A DNA stretch of 64,000 nucleotides from Megascapheus bottae (GCA_024803745.1 JANJXV010000037.1:5531001-5595000); one strand, 5' to 3'; shown: positions 43,415 to 55,012, numbered from the stretch's first letter. Numbers and translations are program-made. Notes: generated by a model from the letters alone, not told the origin.

Positions 43415-43521
43415 GCAAGTTTATGGCAGGACAAAGAGATAAGGATGTTTCGTATCAAACATTCAGAAAAGTGCAGGAAGGGAACCATGGAACTGAGGAG
43501 AAAATGGAGGAAAAGGAATTG
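43415..43521 (+). CDS. Candidate exon with strong splice sites, coding status open
   Basis: A 107-nt block follows the acceptor 'cttcctgctagtatttctcag' (with an excellent upstream pyrimidine tract) and ends at ATTG followed by gtgagtg, an almost ideal donor. Two of three frames are open. One reads as a basic peptide (ending RRKWRKRN) and the other as an acidic, Glu/Lys-rich one. Because both are open, the coding frame cannot be chosen. It may be an untranslated or lncRNA exon. Its phase does not join directly to the 5913-5996 candidate in a recognisable way. Confidence 0.3.
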
Positions 43522-43524
43522 GTG

Positions 43525-43900
43525 AGTGAAGGCTCTGAATATTTTACAGAGCTTGAGCTCCCTTGCTTTAAGCCTGGCCAGGACTCTGTGACATCATGAT
43601 TTTCATTGGGGGTTATTTGGGTTCTTTGTGTTTGTGATGTCTTGTGTTGATGATGTCTTGTATGCAGGAAGGAACTATGCAACTCATATCGGTGTGCACT
43701 ATTCCTAACCCCTAATAGCGGTTTGTTTAATAAATACTTGCTAAACTTCATGCTAGAATGTTGTCTGCAGTAGATTTCCTTTCTTGATCTATTCATTTAT
43801 TCCTTTTGTGATGTCAGAGGTCTAACCTAGAACCTTGCATCATGTACATTTCCAGATGGTATTTGAAATTTGAAAGTCATCAGCTTATCATTAAGAACTT
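43525..43900. other. No gene seen downstream of candidate exon
   Basis: Unique sequence. The 113-codon minus-strand frame at 43455-43796 overlaps the candidate exon on the other strand and has no recognised domain. Confidence 0.35.
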
Positions 43901-43906
43901 TTTACC

Positions 43907-44125
43907 AGGCATAGGTAGCTCACATCTGTAATCCTAGCTACTCAGGAGACTGAGATCTGAGGATCACATTCAAAGCCAGTCTGGGCAGGAAAGTCCATGA
44001 AACTCTTATCTCTAATGAGCCACCAAAAAACAGGAAAGGAAACTGTTGCTCAAGTGCTTAAGTGCTAACCTTGAGTGAAAAAGCTGAGAGACAGCACCTA
44101 GGCCCTGAGTTCAAGCCTCAGTCTT
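43907..44125 (+). repeat. 7SL/B1-headed dimeric SINE
   Basis: Head 'ctgtaatcctagctactcag', spacer 'actcttatctctaatgagcc', right monomer 'ctgttgctcaagtgcttaag' and 'gccctgagttcaagcctcag'. The tail runs into a CA repeat. Confidence 0.92.
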
Positions 44126-44145
44126 CACACACACACACACACACA

Positions 44146-44194
<49 letters not shown>
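44126..44194. repeat. (CA)n microsatellite at SINE tail
   Basis: Nearly 70 nt of CA with one GA interruption, beginning at the SINE 3' end. Confidence 0.97.
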
Positions 44195-44196
<2 letters not shown>

Positions 44197-44251
44197 TGTT
44201 TAAGAACATTTTTCTCCCCTGATAATTGTAGTAGAGAAAATTAACTAGGGA

Positions 44252-44490
44252 GCCAGGATCAATGGCTCACCTTTATAATCCTTACTATTCGGGAGCCAGA
44301 GAACTGCTGGTCAAGGTTCAAAAACAGCCCAGTGAGAAAAGTCCATGAGAGTCTTATCTTCAGTTAACCAGTCAAAAGTCAGAAGTGGAGGTGTGGCTCA
44401 AATGGTAGAGCCCTAGCCTTGAGGGAAAAATCTAAAGGAGAACACAAGGCCCTGAGTTTAAGTCCCAGTACTGGAATAAAGAAAGAAAAA
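44252..44490 (+). repeat. 7SL/B1-headed dimeric SINE
   Basis: Head 'caatggctcacctttataat', right monomer 'gtggctcaaatggtagagcc' and 'gccctgagtttaagtcccag'. Its A-rich tail continues into the purine array that follows. Confidence 0.85.
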
Positions 44491-44492
44491 CT

Positions 44493-44650
44493 GGAAGGAA
44501 GGAAGGAAGGAAGGAAGGAAGGAAGGAAGGAAGGAAGGAAGGAAGGAAGGAAGGAAGGAAGGAAGGAAAAAAGGGAGGGAGGGAGGGAGGGAGGGAGAGA
44601 GGGAGGGAGGGAGGGAGGGAGGGAGGGAGGAGGGAAAGAAGAGAGATAGT
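44493..44650. repeat. (GGAA)n then (GGGA)n purine array
   Basis: About 19 GGAA units followed by about 13 GGGA units, pure purine on the plus strand. GGGA repeats are G-quadruplex prone, and the tract is triplex prone. It grew out of the SINE tail. Poly-Pro/Ser/Phe frames here are artefacts. Confidence 0.95.
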
Positions 44651-44699
44651 AAAATAAAAGGAAGGAAGAAAGCAACCAAAGAAGGACGGGAAGAAGGGA

Positions 44700-46430
44700 A
44701 AAAGGAAATCAACCAACAGATTTTCTTACATGATTTAAACCTAGGCCACAATAAACATTTTACATGAAATCTGTAGACTGGATTCAGGTCAGTAAAATTC
44801 TGAGCCTTTTCAGCCAGACTACTCCATTCAGGTTCTTGATGAATTATTCCAGTCCAATCCACTACAATCTAGGCACCAAAAGGTTAAGGGTGAGATTTCG
44901 CCAACAAAATCACAATGTGAAGACTTCTAAAAGCATCCCATTGCGGTTTTTTTAAAAGGGGGGGGGGAAGAGACCCCTATACATCACCCTGACAATAAAA
45001 TGCACTTATTAAAATAAAAAAATTAAAATCACATTTTAAAAAAAGAGCTGTTTTTTTCCTCCTATAATGAATATTGATTGATATTAAAACAAAATAACTG
45101 TTATGGATAAAAAACTTTTAAAAGGACATTTGTTATTTTTTAAAATAAAATCTACTCTATAAATACCCCCCAAAACTGCTATTATCATGACTTGATTTCC
45201 ACCATCTGATTTAATTTGTCATAAAATTACAAATTATTATATTTTAAAGTCTCTGCAGTGGTTCAACTGAGGATCCTGAGTTGAGGATGTAAGAATGAAA
45301 GCCAAAGGCATCAAAGATAGATGGAAAGGAAAACTACAATGAGGAGAGATGACACAGATGGCAGCTGTGTGTATCCATATTCTCCAGGGGAAAGGATGGC
45401 AGAGATTGGCTATGTATGTATTCATGCCCTCTCCCCACCTCTCTGAAATAAGGCAGTGTGACCAGACAATGTGCAAGTCTGAATCTCTCTGTACACGCTT
45501 TGTGTCCTGGATCCCACAGGGTATCACAGCATGAGCTCCAAGCACCACCGTGGGTAGCTGAGCCTCCTGTGTGAACTAGAGTTCTCACTAGACATGTAAA
45601 AAAGATCGAGAAATCTTGATTTGGCTAAGCAGCATAGGCTAACTTAATCTAACTAATAAAGCTCCCAAAGACACAAATTGTATACTATATGTCCTCAGAT
45701 ACCAGAGGAAATCTGAGGGCAGAGCTTCATCAAGAATAATTTATTTCAACTGGGTAGATAGGATTTGGAAAGCTCATTTGAGAAACAAAGGTCGAAGCAG
45801 TTAACTGTTACTAGGTGGAAAATGACCTCCTAATGACCTCTAGTCAGAAGTTGGATGGTATCGGGGCTGAGTTCAGTTAGCCTGTCTCCTGTGTGGGGTT
45901 GTCTGGGCATCAGCTGCAGTGTCAGGTTTTCTTTCACAGAGAAGGCCAGCATAGGAGCCTAACAGATGGAGCAGAGCCCTCACCCAGGGCCTCTTTCCAC
46001 TGGGGGTCAAAAGTAGAACCATCACTTGCCTAGCCCTGTCCTAGTCAGAGCATGAGAGCACAGCCTGCTACATACATAAGGCAGCAAGACTAGGTCTCCA
46101 TGTTAAGCACATATTCCTACAACAAACTGGGAGTATATGTGGGGGGCGTGTTCTTTTGTGGTATCCATGTATGAAAAATGTACTGGTTTGCCTAAGTGAT
46201 AGTTTTCTGAAAATTAGCCTTTAGATATCTTTTGTTTCTTGTCAAATCATGTTTCCCAAGTAATATCCTACACTGCTAAATATATGTATATACATATAGT
46301 ATGGTGTTCATATAATATTATATTATCTTGCTCATTCTCAAAGGCTTAATGTGAAAAACCTGGGCTGCTTTAGTTCTTCTGCCCCAGATGTTTTCTGCTC
46401 ACAGTTTTAAGTAACTGGTAGTTCCATTGT
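44700..46430. other. Long stretch without a supported gene
   Basis: About 1.7 kb of unique-looking DNA with a G run at about 44958-44968. Two overlapping minus-strand frames at 45237-45588 show no recognised domain and no splice pair. Confidence 0.4.
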
Positions 46431-46758
46431 TCTTTGCTCAGGCACTATACCAGGGAGTCATCATATTTCATGGCCAATACATTAGCAACTCTTGTCAGGT
46501 CTATCTCCCTACAGAATACATTTACTCCTTGAAACCCACAGCACCATTGCTTAGTTCAGGCTATCCCAATCTGCTTGCTTGAATATTGCAATAGTCTTCT
46601 GTTCTGTCTTCCTATTTTATTGACCTCTACTATAATTTTTTTCCTACACACCATCTCCAGAGAGCTCTTTTACATAGATGAGTCATTTTTGTCACTCCCC
46701 TTCCATAAAAACCCTTAAGAATTCCTCTCATGTGAAACCAGAAGCCCTAGTATCCTAG

Positions 46759-46761
<3 letters not shown>

Positions 46762-46806
<45 letters not shown>
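46762..46806. repeat. (GT)n microsatellite at SINE tail
   Basis: About 22 uninterrupted GT units lie at the 3' tail (left edge) of an antisense SINE. Confidence 0.97.
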
Positions 46807-46807
<1 letters not shown>

Positions 46808-47025
46808 CTAGCAATGAGACTAAGTCAAGGCCATGTGCTTTCGCTTGGCTGGATTTGCACAAGGATGGTGTTTTAGCACATGAGCCACACTTTTATCTCC
46901 AGATTTTGACTGATTAATTAAACATAAGAGTTTTAAAGGTATGTATGCCTGGTCTGGCTGAAAAGTACCATTCTCAGATCTCATCCTCTTGAGTAGGTAA
47001 GATTATAGATGCTCAGCAAAAGCAT
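46807..47025 (-). repeat. 7SL/B1-headed dimeric SINE, antisense (diverged)
   Basis: 'gcacatgagccacactttta', 'gactgattaattaaacataa' and 'tcagatctcatcctcttgag' give the antisense right monomer, spacer and head. Confidence 0.7.
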
Positions 47026-48069
47026 TAGTCTTTTATTTTGTTTTTAAGATTTTTTTCCCTAAAGTTTTAGATTTTCTTTGGGTAGTTTTACAAAAAGGCA
47101 TTAGACCAACATGTCAAGTTGTAAACCAATGCATCTTAATCAATGTCATCCCTTTCCAATGCCCCAATCCTTACCAGGTTCTTCCTGTTATCACTTGACC
47201 CTGTTCATATTCTTCTTACCTGCTCACTCAGTCACATTACACAAGCCTCATATGCCTAGAATATACTGACATCCATTTGCCTCTGGCCTGTATTTTGGCT
47301 CTTCCATCTGCCTAGATCACACCTCCTCCCTCTACCTGCCTACCTTTCTTTTTTGTTTTTCCCATACCTCTAAATACTATCACCTAATATAAATAAACAC
47401 TATCCCACAGGACTTTCTTATAATTCTATTCTATTTTTACTATTATTGTTGGGTTGGTTTGGCTTGGTTTAGTCTACAACCCTCCAAGACTTTGACATTT
47501 GCTTCACTGGCCCATTCATTTGTTTTTGGTTTGGTTCTTCTCACTAGAGTAGAAATGATAGTAAGAATATATAGGAACTGCTGTACGGTTCCTTGCTGTA
47601 CTTATGAAGACAGATTTAGAAATGTTCTCTAAATCAAAGAATAACTAAAGTTTAGGAGTCTCACAATGAGACATTGGGTGAAATAATCTCAACGGCCATT
47701 ATAGCTTAGCTTTGTCTACGGCCCCAATGGGAGTAGAAACAGAACCATCTGGAACAAGTTTGCTTGTCCTTCGCTGATGTCCAGTATCACCATTGTTCTA
47801 CCTTTCCCCTAATGCCTAAACCAGAAAACTGTGTGCATTCTTCATTCTAATTAGTTAATACTTTCTCCATCCTTAGATTTGAAAATACTGCTTCTTGCAT
47901 TCCTGATCCTTTTGCCAGATTCTCTTTATACTACTTCATACAACTAGTCATTCTTCTATAGTATGCATCACAATATAATCCTCTGTTTATGGATGTGATT
48001 GTTTTTGTAGCCTTTTCTCTCAGTAGACTGTTAGTTCTCTGGGGGCAGAGAACCTGGCTGATTCTGCTC

Positions 48070-48930
48070 ATCAAGACATTTCCAAAGTCATGCCAAGAAC
48101 TGGTTCCTGCCAAACACTAAATTACTCCTGGGGCTGAAGGAATACAAGATGGAATGCCTTTGTGTTACTTCAAGTGTACTGTGCCCTCACTGTTGACTCT
48201 ATACTGTGTAATTCTAAATTAATTGCAGTTAAGCTAATTCCATTTAGCTAATTATGAGTAACATTGTAAAATGGGTAACATCTTTGAAATCTATTTTGAG
48301 ATCTTGATCTCAAAATAGATATTAAGGCTAGCTTGAAAAGAATCCTATATCTGTTCAATGAAAGTCTGACATCACAAAGACTTTTTGATCACACATTACA
48401 GCAGGGCTAAAATTTATAACCAGCTCTCTTGGGTGTTTCTTGATAACCACCTCTGGGGACTGTTTATTTGGCAGTCATGGTGGTTTTCTTGAAAGACAAT
48501 ATTGGAGAACAACTCTGATCTTGGCAAATGCTTTCTGGGAGGCAGTGTCATCTGTTAACACCCTAGGAGCAATTAGATTTATTTAATGAAAACAGAATGG
48601 TGTTTGTAAAGTAGCTTAAGGAGCCCATGGGGGTACATCAAAATTGATTTTAAAGTAGGTCAGGTCTGTTCTATACCTTGTCCAATTACCATGTGTAGGA
48701 AAGTAAATTCACTTACCCAGTGATTTGGCTCAGGACATGTATACACAAACCCAAAAGCTAGTGGTGAGTAAAACTGCGTGTCTTTGGAAGGTTGTAGGTA
48801 TGAGATCCTGCAAGAACAGCTCAGCCAGGATTCTGGAGTCCAAGGTAAGAAGGAAGTGCCAATTTTATCTTCTTTCTTCTCACTCTTTTCCCTCACAGAT
48901 TCGTTGTAGTAAGGCTCCACATTGTCCTCA
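48070..48930. other. No gene firmly supported
   Basis: Unique-looking DNA containing the hairpin at 48289-48320 and a weak minus-strand exon-like block (48711-48808: acceptor 'ctgttcttgcag', donor gtaagtg, one open frame). Confidence 0.4.
48289..48320. repeat. Perfect inverted repeat, 15-bp arms
   Basis: Arm ATCTATTTTGAGATC and its exact reverse complement are separated by TT. It would form a stable hairpin in single-stranded DNA or RNA. Confidence 0.95.
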
Positions 48931-48944
48931 GAACTCTGGTGTCA

Positions 48945-49105
48945 TCTGAGTTCACATACCTTTTTACTTCTTCATAGCTGTATGGCCTACGAAGATAACT
49001 GCACAGCTCTGGTCCTGTGTTTCTTCATCTGTAAGTGAAGAATCAGAATAATAGGAAAAATCACATAAGATGATAGAGGAATTAAACAAATGATGGGTGA
49101 AAATA
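48945..49105 (+). repeat. MIR, sense
   Basis: 'catagctgtatggcctacga', 'ctctggtcctgtgtttcttc' and 'atctgtaagtgaagaatcag' follow the MIR core. The 'ctgtaagtga' there mimics a splice donor. Confidence 0.8.
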
Positions 49106-49164
49106 GCTTTGATTATTTGACTGCTGAGAGAGGATAATGGAAGGCTGACCGTGTTTAGGTTGTA

Positions 49165-49400
49165 TTGTGCTCATAAAGCGACATGTCACAGGCTGGCTCA
49201 TGTCTGTAACTCTGAGGATCAAGATTGGAAGCCAGCCTGGGTAGGAACATCTTCAATTAGTCACCAGAAAACCGAAAGTGGTGCTGGGGCTGAAAGTGGT
49301 AGAGTGTCAGTCTTGAGTGAAAAAGCTCAGGGACAGTGCCCAGGCCCTCAGTTCAAGCCTCAGAATCCCCACCACCACCACTACCCACCAACTACAACAA
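49165..49400 (+). repeat. 7SL/B1-headed dimeric SINE with (CCA) tail
   Basis: Shortened head ('ggctggctcatgtctgtaac', 'tggaagccagcctgggtagg'), right monomer 'ggctgaaagtggtagagtgt' and 'gccctcagttcaagcctcag', then a CCA-rich tail (49366-49395). Confidence 0.85.
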
Positions 49401-49439
49401 AAGAGACAAATCAAACTGAAACTCCTTTGTGCAACTGCT

Positions 49440-50195
49440 TGAAGATAATTAAAAAGAAAACTCATCATAAAGGTTGACTATTCTCATTATTTGAAGTGAC
49501 ATGACACCTCTACATAATAGTCATAAAAATGGGCAGCACAGATGCTTCCTCATAGCTGGACATTCCTGGAAGATCTGCCTACTCTCCTCCCAATCCCCAG
49601 AAGTCAGATTCAGATTTTTGAGCTATTCTTGTTAATGTTTGCCATTTAAGATGTGGCTGAGAGTCAGTTTTACTGACTCTACTCCTTCCTGTTTTCACAC
49701 CACAAAGAAAATTTAATGTCTGAAAGAAATGTCAGTTATTTCTACATTGATTTTGGGGGGCCAGTTCTCTATTCTGGAAGGCAGGAGAGCATTGACATTT
49801 GGGCTGGACCTCGCTGAGAAACACACAGGAAGTGGCAACAAGCCTCAGGCAAACCATAGGATAGCTTTAAAGACTCATTTTATTTCTCTCCTTTCTTGTG
49901 GCAGCTCTTGGTGATATAACTGAAGCTCTTCTTTTCCCTGTGGGAAGTTTGGGAAAATAATCACTACATTTAATTCAGAGAGAGAGGGTGGCAAAGTAGA
50001 TAGGATATGAGCTGATCCCAAGAGAAGGTAGTGGTGTTGCTAGATGCCTGTGCTCTTGGTCTTTAGGAACCACTGAGCATGAGCTGGAAGGGAAACCTGT
50101 TCTCTTGAATAAACGCTGAATTATTGCTGCGTGCATCTGTGACAAAAAGGAGGACTATATCCTAATTTATAAGTTAATATATCAGAAATTTAGGT
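49440..50195. other. No gene seen
   Basis: Unique sequence, no supported exon or repeat. Confidence 0.4.
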
Positions 50196-50204
50196 ATATA
50201 ATGT

Positions 50205-50300
50205 ATACAGTTTTTTATTCACTTATTCATTCAGCAAATTTATTAAAGTCCCTTCCAGATGCTTGGAAATACTATAAACATAGGTTTATCTGCCAAGTTA
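50205..50300 (+). repeat. L2 3' end
   Basis: 'ttattcattcagcaaattta' and 'ttccagatgcttggaaatac' match the L2 terminus. Confidence 0.6.
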
Positions 50301-50579
50301 AAAACAGGACAGTTTTTCTGCATTCACAGAGCAGGAGACAATTATAAGAAGAAAAGGTCACAGCAGATTTTGAAGTGTTCTTTTAGAAAAAATAATTACT
50401 CTGGGACCAAATTTCCAGCAAGCCAGGGTGTGTGTGTGTGTGTAGTTATGGAAAGCATCATCTTTGTCTATATCAAGAGCATCAAATCACATGTAAACCC
50501 AAATTCTACAGGAAACATATACTAGGAAATTTGTTCTCAATAATAGTTCAATTTTATATAGCCAGAGTTTTAAATTTTA

Positions 50580-50785
50580 TTATTACATTTGTATGTGTTT
50601 GTGCCAGTTCTGGGACTTGAACTCATGGCCCGTGATTTCCCAGAGCATTTGCTCTCAAGGATAGTGTTTTATCACTTTGAGCCATGGAATTTCCTGCCCA
50701 AGCTGGCTTTGAACCACAGTCCTCCGATCTCAGTCTCCTGAGTAGCTAGGATTACAGGTGTGAACCACTGATTCCAAGCTTAGCG
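50580..50785 (-). repeat. 7SL/B1-headed dimeric SINE, antisense
   Basis: 'gtgccagttctgggacttga', 'tatcactttgagccatggaa' and 'gagtagctaggattacaggt'. The spacer is partly deleted. A small TG-rich tail is at the left edge. Confidence 0.85.
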
Positions 50786-50989
50786 TTTGTTTGTTTTCTT
50801 TTTTCCTTTTCTTTTCATTTTTGAGACAAACATAGATGGCCTCAAACTCAGGATCTTCTTACTCTGATCTCCTGGTTGGTGGGATTACATGAATTATCAG
50901 CCAAACAGTGTTCATAAATTGTGGAAATCTTTCTCCTTCATTTATAGCCAATTTTTCAATCGTTCTTGGTTGCTTTTCTGTCTGGCTAT

Positions 50990-51395
50990 AGAAAAAAAAT
51001 GTTGATACTTCAAAAGGGTTCCCATGTTCTCAAAAGTTCCAAGAATATAAGAAGAAATGAAAATTACAAATGTGAGCCTTGCTTCTCCTTATAAGATGTT
51101 TTCTTCTCTCTATGCTCTAAGTACTTATTTAGTTTAAAAACTTGCACAGAAACAGTGGCACAAAGGGTAAACCAAGTTAGCAGTGGTACTCACTAGAAAC
51201 TAAGCTAAAAATGAACTACAAAACTTGCGGGGGAGGTTATTGGGAGAGGAAAACTGGGAGAAAATGGGAAGGGGTGACACAGAAAATGAGGGAGTGGTGC
51301 TTAAAAATAAATGTACTCATTAATTGGCTTATGTAACTTTAACCTTTATGTATATCACCTTTATAAGAAAATTTCAAAAATGAATACTCAAAACA
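50990..51395 (+). mobile_element. L1 3' end, first of two neighbouring copies
   Basis: 'gtggcacaaagggtaaacca', 'gaactacaaaacttgcgggg', 'gggaaggggtgacacagaaa' and 'ttaacctttatgtatatcac' align with the end of the next L1 copy. The left boundary is uncertain. Confidence 0.7.
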
Positions 51396-51487
51396 AACCA
51401 AACAAACATATAATCATTTCTTTCATAAGGCAAGCTATGAAATCAGTATGTACTATTTGGCAGGTGGATAGATAAAGAAAATGTACA

Positions 51488-52433
51488 ACAGAAGAATGCT
51501 ACTGTACTGTTGGTAGGAATGTAAACTTATTCAATCACCCTGGAAAGCAGTATGGCAATTCCTCAAAAGACAAAACATAGAGCTCCCCTATGATCCAGCA
51601 ATCCCACTACTTGGCATTTACCCAAATATCCACAAACTAGGCCACATTAAAGTTACCAGCATCACCATGTTCACTGTAGCATCATTTACCATAGCTAAGA
51701 AATGGAATCAACCCAGTTGTCCTTCAATAGATGTATGGATCAAGAAAATGTGGTATGTATACACAATGCAATTCTATGCTTCCATCAGAAAGAATGTCAT
51801 TGCCCCACTCATAAGGACATAGAAAGACTCATAAAAAATTTTACTAAGCAAAGTAAGGCAGATCCAAAGAAACATAAGCTTCTTGGTTCCCCTCATTTGT
51901 AATAGCTAGAATGTGCCTATAAATCTACAAGCAAACCCAATGAGCAGTAAAAGAGAAATAATTACACCTGTACATGATTAATTAAACAGCAAACTAAACA
52001 TTCACATAGTGAGAGGATAGCAAGGGCTTAAGGCTATGTGCATATGATCCTATCAAAGATTACTTAGCAAAATGAATTCCCAGAAATGGAAGTAAGAGAG
52101 TTATTATACTCTTTGTGGTTCTTTCTTTCTTTCCTTTTTTCTTTGGTTAATTCCTTTATGTTGTTGCCTTAATTTCTATATGCTTTGTCTTGCATATAAA
52201 TTTATGCAAGAAATGATGGGACAAAGGGTGAATCAATTCAACAGTGAAGCTATGTTGGAAATGAACTATACAACTTTGAGGGGAAGGAAGTTGGGAGGGA
52301 AAAAACTGGGAGAGAATGAAGGAGGGGATGACACTATTCAAAAGGAAATATATTCATTACCTGGCTCATCTAACTGTAACCTCTCTGCATGTCACCTTTA
52401 CAATAAGTAATTTAAAAAAAAACAATACCAAAA
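51488..52433 (+). mobile_element. 5'-truncated L1 with 14-bp target duplication
   Basis: About 946 bp of L1 3' sequence ('ttggtaggaatgtaaactta', 'gatccagcaatcccactact', 'agaaaatgtggtatgtatac', then the 3' UTR). Flanked by AAAGAAAATGTACA at 51474-51487 and 52434-52447. Stops throughout. Confidence 0.93.
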
Positions 52434-52664
52434 AAAGAAAATGTACAGTGGGATACCCTCTAGTATAGTGAGAAGGGAATCGTGTCATTTGTGATGACAT
52501 GGGTGGGCAACATGGAAATAAGCTGGGAACAGAAGGACAAATTTCAGTGATGGGTGCACTTAGCAAGCAGTGGATGGTGGTTGGCCATGTGGTTAGGGAT
52601 GGCAGATGGGCAAATGTTGGCCAAGGGATGCATACCAAATTTCAGCTAGATCAGAGAAGTAAGT

Positions 52665-53121
52665 TTAGCTAGGTATCGGTGGTTCATGTCTCTAATACAG
52701 CTACTCAAGAAACTGAAATCTGAGCACTGCTGTTGAACACCATTTGAAAACCATCCCAAGCAGAGAAGTGTACAGGGAGGCAGGAGTTTGGCCTAGTGGA
52801 TGAGTGCTTGCCTAGCATGCACGAAGACCTTGGTTCCAATTCTCAGTACATACATAGAAAAAAGCTAGAAGTGGTGCTGAGGCTGATGTGGTAGAGCTCT
52901 AGTCTCGAGAAAGTCCAAAGACAGTGCTCAGGCCCTGAGCTCAAGCCCAGGACTGGCAAAAAAAGAAAAGTGTACGGGATTCTTTCTACAATTAATTATC
53001 AAAAAAAAAAAAGTTGGAAGAAGAGAGCTGTGACTCAAATGGCAGAGTGCTAGCCTTGAGCAAAAAAGCTCAACAACACTGTTCAGGCCCTATGCTCAAG
53101 CCTCAGGATTGGCATGTGGAC

Positions 53122-53123
<2 letters not shown>
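52665..53123 (+). repeat. 7SL/B1-headed dimeric SINE split by nested SINE
   Basis: The head ('ggtatcggtggttcatgtct') runs to 'cccaagcagagaagtgtac'. It resumes at 52970 with 'gattctttctacaattaatt', then the right monomer 'gagctgtgactcaaatggca' and a tail leading to a CA repeat. Confidence 0.88.
52779..52964 (+). repeat. IDL-Geo SINE, nested
   Basis: 'aggagtttggcctagtggat', 'gcctagcatgcacgaagacc', 'gaggctgatgtggtagagct' and an A tail. The flanks 'gagaagtgtacaggga' and 'gaaaagtgtacggga' are an imperfect target duplication. Confidence 0.9.

Positions 53124-53177
<54 letters not shown>
53124..53177. repeat. (CA)n microsatellite at SINE tail
   Basis: About 27 uninterrupted CA units at the 3' end of the preceding SINE. 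Confidence 0.97.
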
Positions 53178-53178
<1 letters not shown>

Positions 53179-54040
53179 GTTTATGAGACCTATTGCACAA
53201 TGTGGTAACGATGGTTAAAAACACTAGTATGTTTCTGAAAAAACAATGAGTAGATTTTAAGTATTTCAAGCTAAAAGTGGTAAACATATAAAGTAGTACG
53301 CATGAGAATCAACTCCATTTAGTCATGTACACCTTTCAAAAGATCATGTGATATCTATTAAATATATAAAAAAATATTTACCAGCTAAGGGGAAAAAAGA
53401 AAAGTAAACCTGTAATTACGAATTCCTTCTTTGCTGTTTGAGATGTAAATCTTTTAAAAAGCTTCTTGCCAGATTTACAACCAGGTAATGTTTGTCATTC
53501 TCAGAGGCCCCAGACCTTGCTCTGTAATATAAACATTCATTTTATATGTTCAGTTAGCATTAGTGTGCTAGCATCTGCATCTGCAGGAGGGAGGAGCCTA
53601 ATCAACAGGTGGCACATGCAAGTCACAGCCTGGCATGCAAGTATGCAGAGTTGATCTTTCCTTTGTATAAGTTCAATTAACAAACAGGCCAGTCACTCCA
53701 ATTACCACATGAATTTAGCATGACTGGGTGTGACAAACCATGCTGCCAGGTCCTCTTACACAATCAGAATGGGCTTTATCTGTATGGCTCTGTGAGGGAA
53801 AGGAGGATTTCTTTCCTGTCTTTGTTTTTCTCAGTGGATTGGTGGTGATACACATACCATTTAAGTTTAATGCTGACTTTACAATAACATTGTTTTCTTT
53901 CTCTCCTAACATTGTAGAGATTTCTTTTTTTTCCCCCCTGCATAGAAAAACACTTGGTCTTTCATTGCATTTCCCAGCAATGGCAAAGATATTCCCACAC
54001 TGAGAATTTCTAGATCAGATTATAACCACATTTATTTTAC
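53178..54040. other. No gene seen
   Basis: Unique sequence. The frames on both strands at 53715-54003 are mutual shadows with no recognised content. Confidence 0.4.
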
Positions 54041-54049
54041 TGTATTGTT

Positions 54050-54255
54050 TTTGTTGGTCATTGGGCTTGAATTCAGGGCCTGGGAGCTCTCTGTGAGCTT
54101 TTTTTACTCTAAGTTTACTTTGTGCCACAGTACCATGTCTTAGTTTTCTGGTGGTTAATTAGAGAAAAGAGGCTTAAGGACTTCAATCATCAGTCCTCAG
54201 ATCTCAGCCTCCTGAGTAGCTAGCATTACAGGTGTGAGCCACCTTGAGTGGCTGC
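54050..54255 (-). repeat. 7SL/B1-headed dimeric SINE, antisense
   Basis: 'cattgggcttgaattcaggg', 'ttaattagagaaaagaggct' and 'cctcctgagtagctagcatt'. Confidence 0.85.
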
Positions 54256-55008
54256 TTTTGTGTTTGCTTTAGATTTTTTTACTAGTGTGCTTTTTTGGAA
54301 TGTCTGAAAATTTGACATGATGACTTTCGAGAGGAATTTTTTTGTTGTTTTCTTTTGTTGTTTGCCAAAATCTTGGATCAATCCCCATGTAAAACCATGA
54401 AATGAGAAGCTGTCCTTGCTAAACACACGAGATGGAGTGTCCTATAAGACCCTAGCTGAGCCACACCCTCTATCTGCATGCACCCCGTGGATTCAGGGAC
54501 CCCTGGGAGGCTGGACAGACCATGACCTAAGACACCACTGCACAGGTCGTATCTCGGCCCTTCCCCCTGTACCCCTAGTAATGTCTTCAGCTTGCTTTAC
54601 TGAAAGCTGGGTTTCTCAGCTGAACTGCAACACAGACAGTCATGACCACATTTTGTGTGACACTTACCCAATTATAAACGCCATCCATCTAATCTTGTGG
54701 TTCAGCCTCACCCAACCTTGCTGCATTAATGGCCTTCCATCTTAGAGATGAAGTTTGGAGAATCAGAAGGATAAGCGGAGAAGTGTGCATACACATCTCT
54801 CTTTCTGTGATTGCCCCACTATCCGTGTCTGCTCTTCTCTACATATTCTCTGAAGCTGCAGATATAATTCTTCTACAGAGCTTATGTTCTGCCTGGAACA
54901 ATGCTAGGCACACAGTGAATATTCAGCGTCAAACTAGGCAACCCTCTTTGTTTGATCCCAGAGATTTTTTTTTATTCCTATGTTCTCCTTAAAAAAATTA
55001 ATTACCTA
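54256..55008. other. No gene firmly supported
   Basis: Contains a 109-codon plus-strand frame (54416-54745) with no known domain and no splice framing. A short MIR-like end ('ctggaacaatgctaggcaca') lies near 54893-54930. Confidence 0.35.
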
Positions 55009-55012
55009 GCCA

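Larger units (their letters stand above)
46440..48065 (+). repeat. L2 element, long but diverged and interrupted
   Basis: L2 landmarks occur in order: 'ttgcaatagtcttctgttct', 'agagctcttttacatagatg', 'gtcactccccttccataaaa', 'cacctcctccctctacctgc', and further on 'gtagactgttagttctctgg' with 'gggcagagaacctggct'. A TG repeat and an antisense SINE (46762-47025) split it. Confidence 0.7.

Noticed and set aside
44379..44862. Several overlapping Pro/Ser/Phe-rich or Gly/Lys/Arg-rich frames
   Set aside because: They are translations of the GGAA/GGGA array and the adjoining SINE.
49020..49040. Strong-looking splice donor 'ctgtaagtga' after a good acceptor at 48898
   Set aside because: The donor is the normal MIR sequence 'catctgtaa', and the block between has stops in every useful frame.
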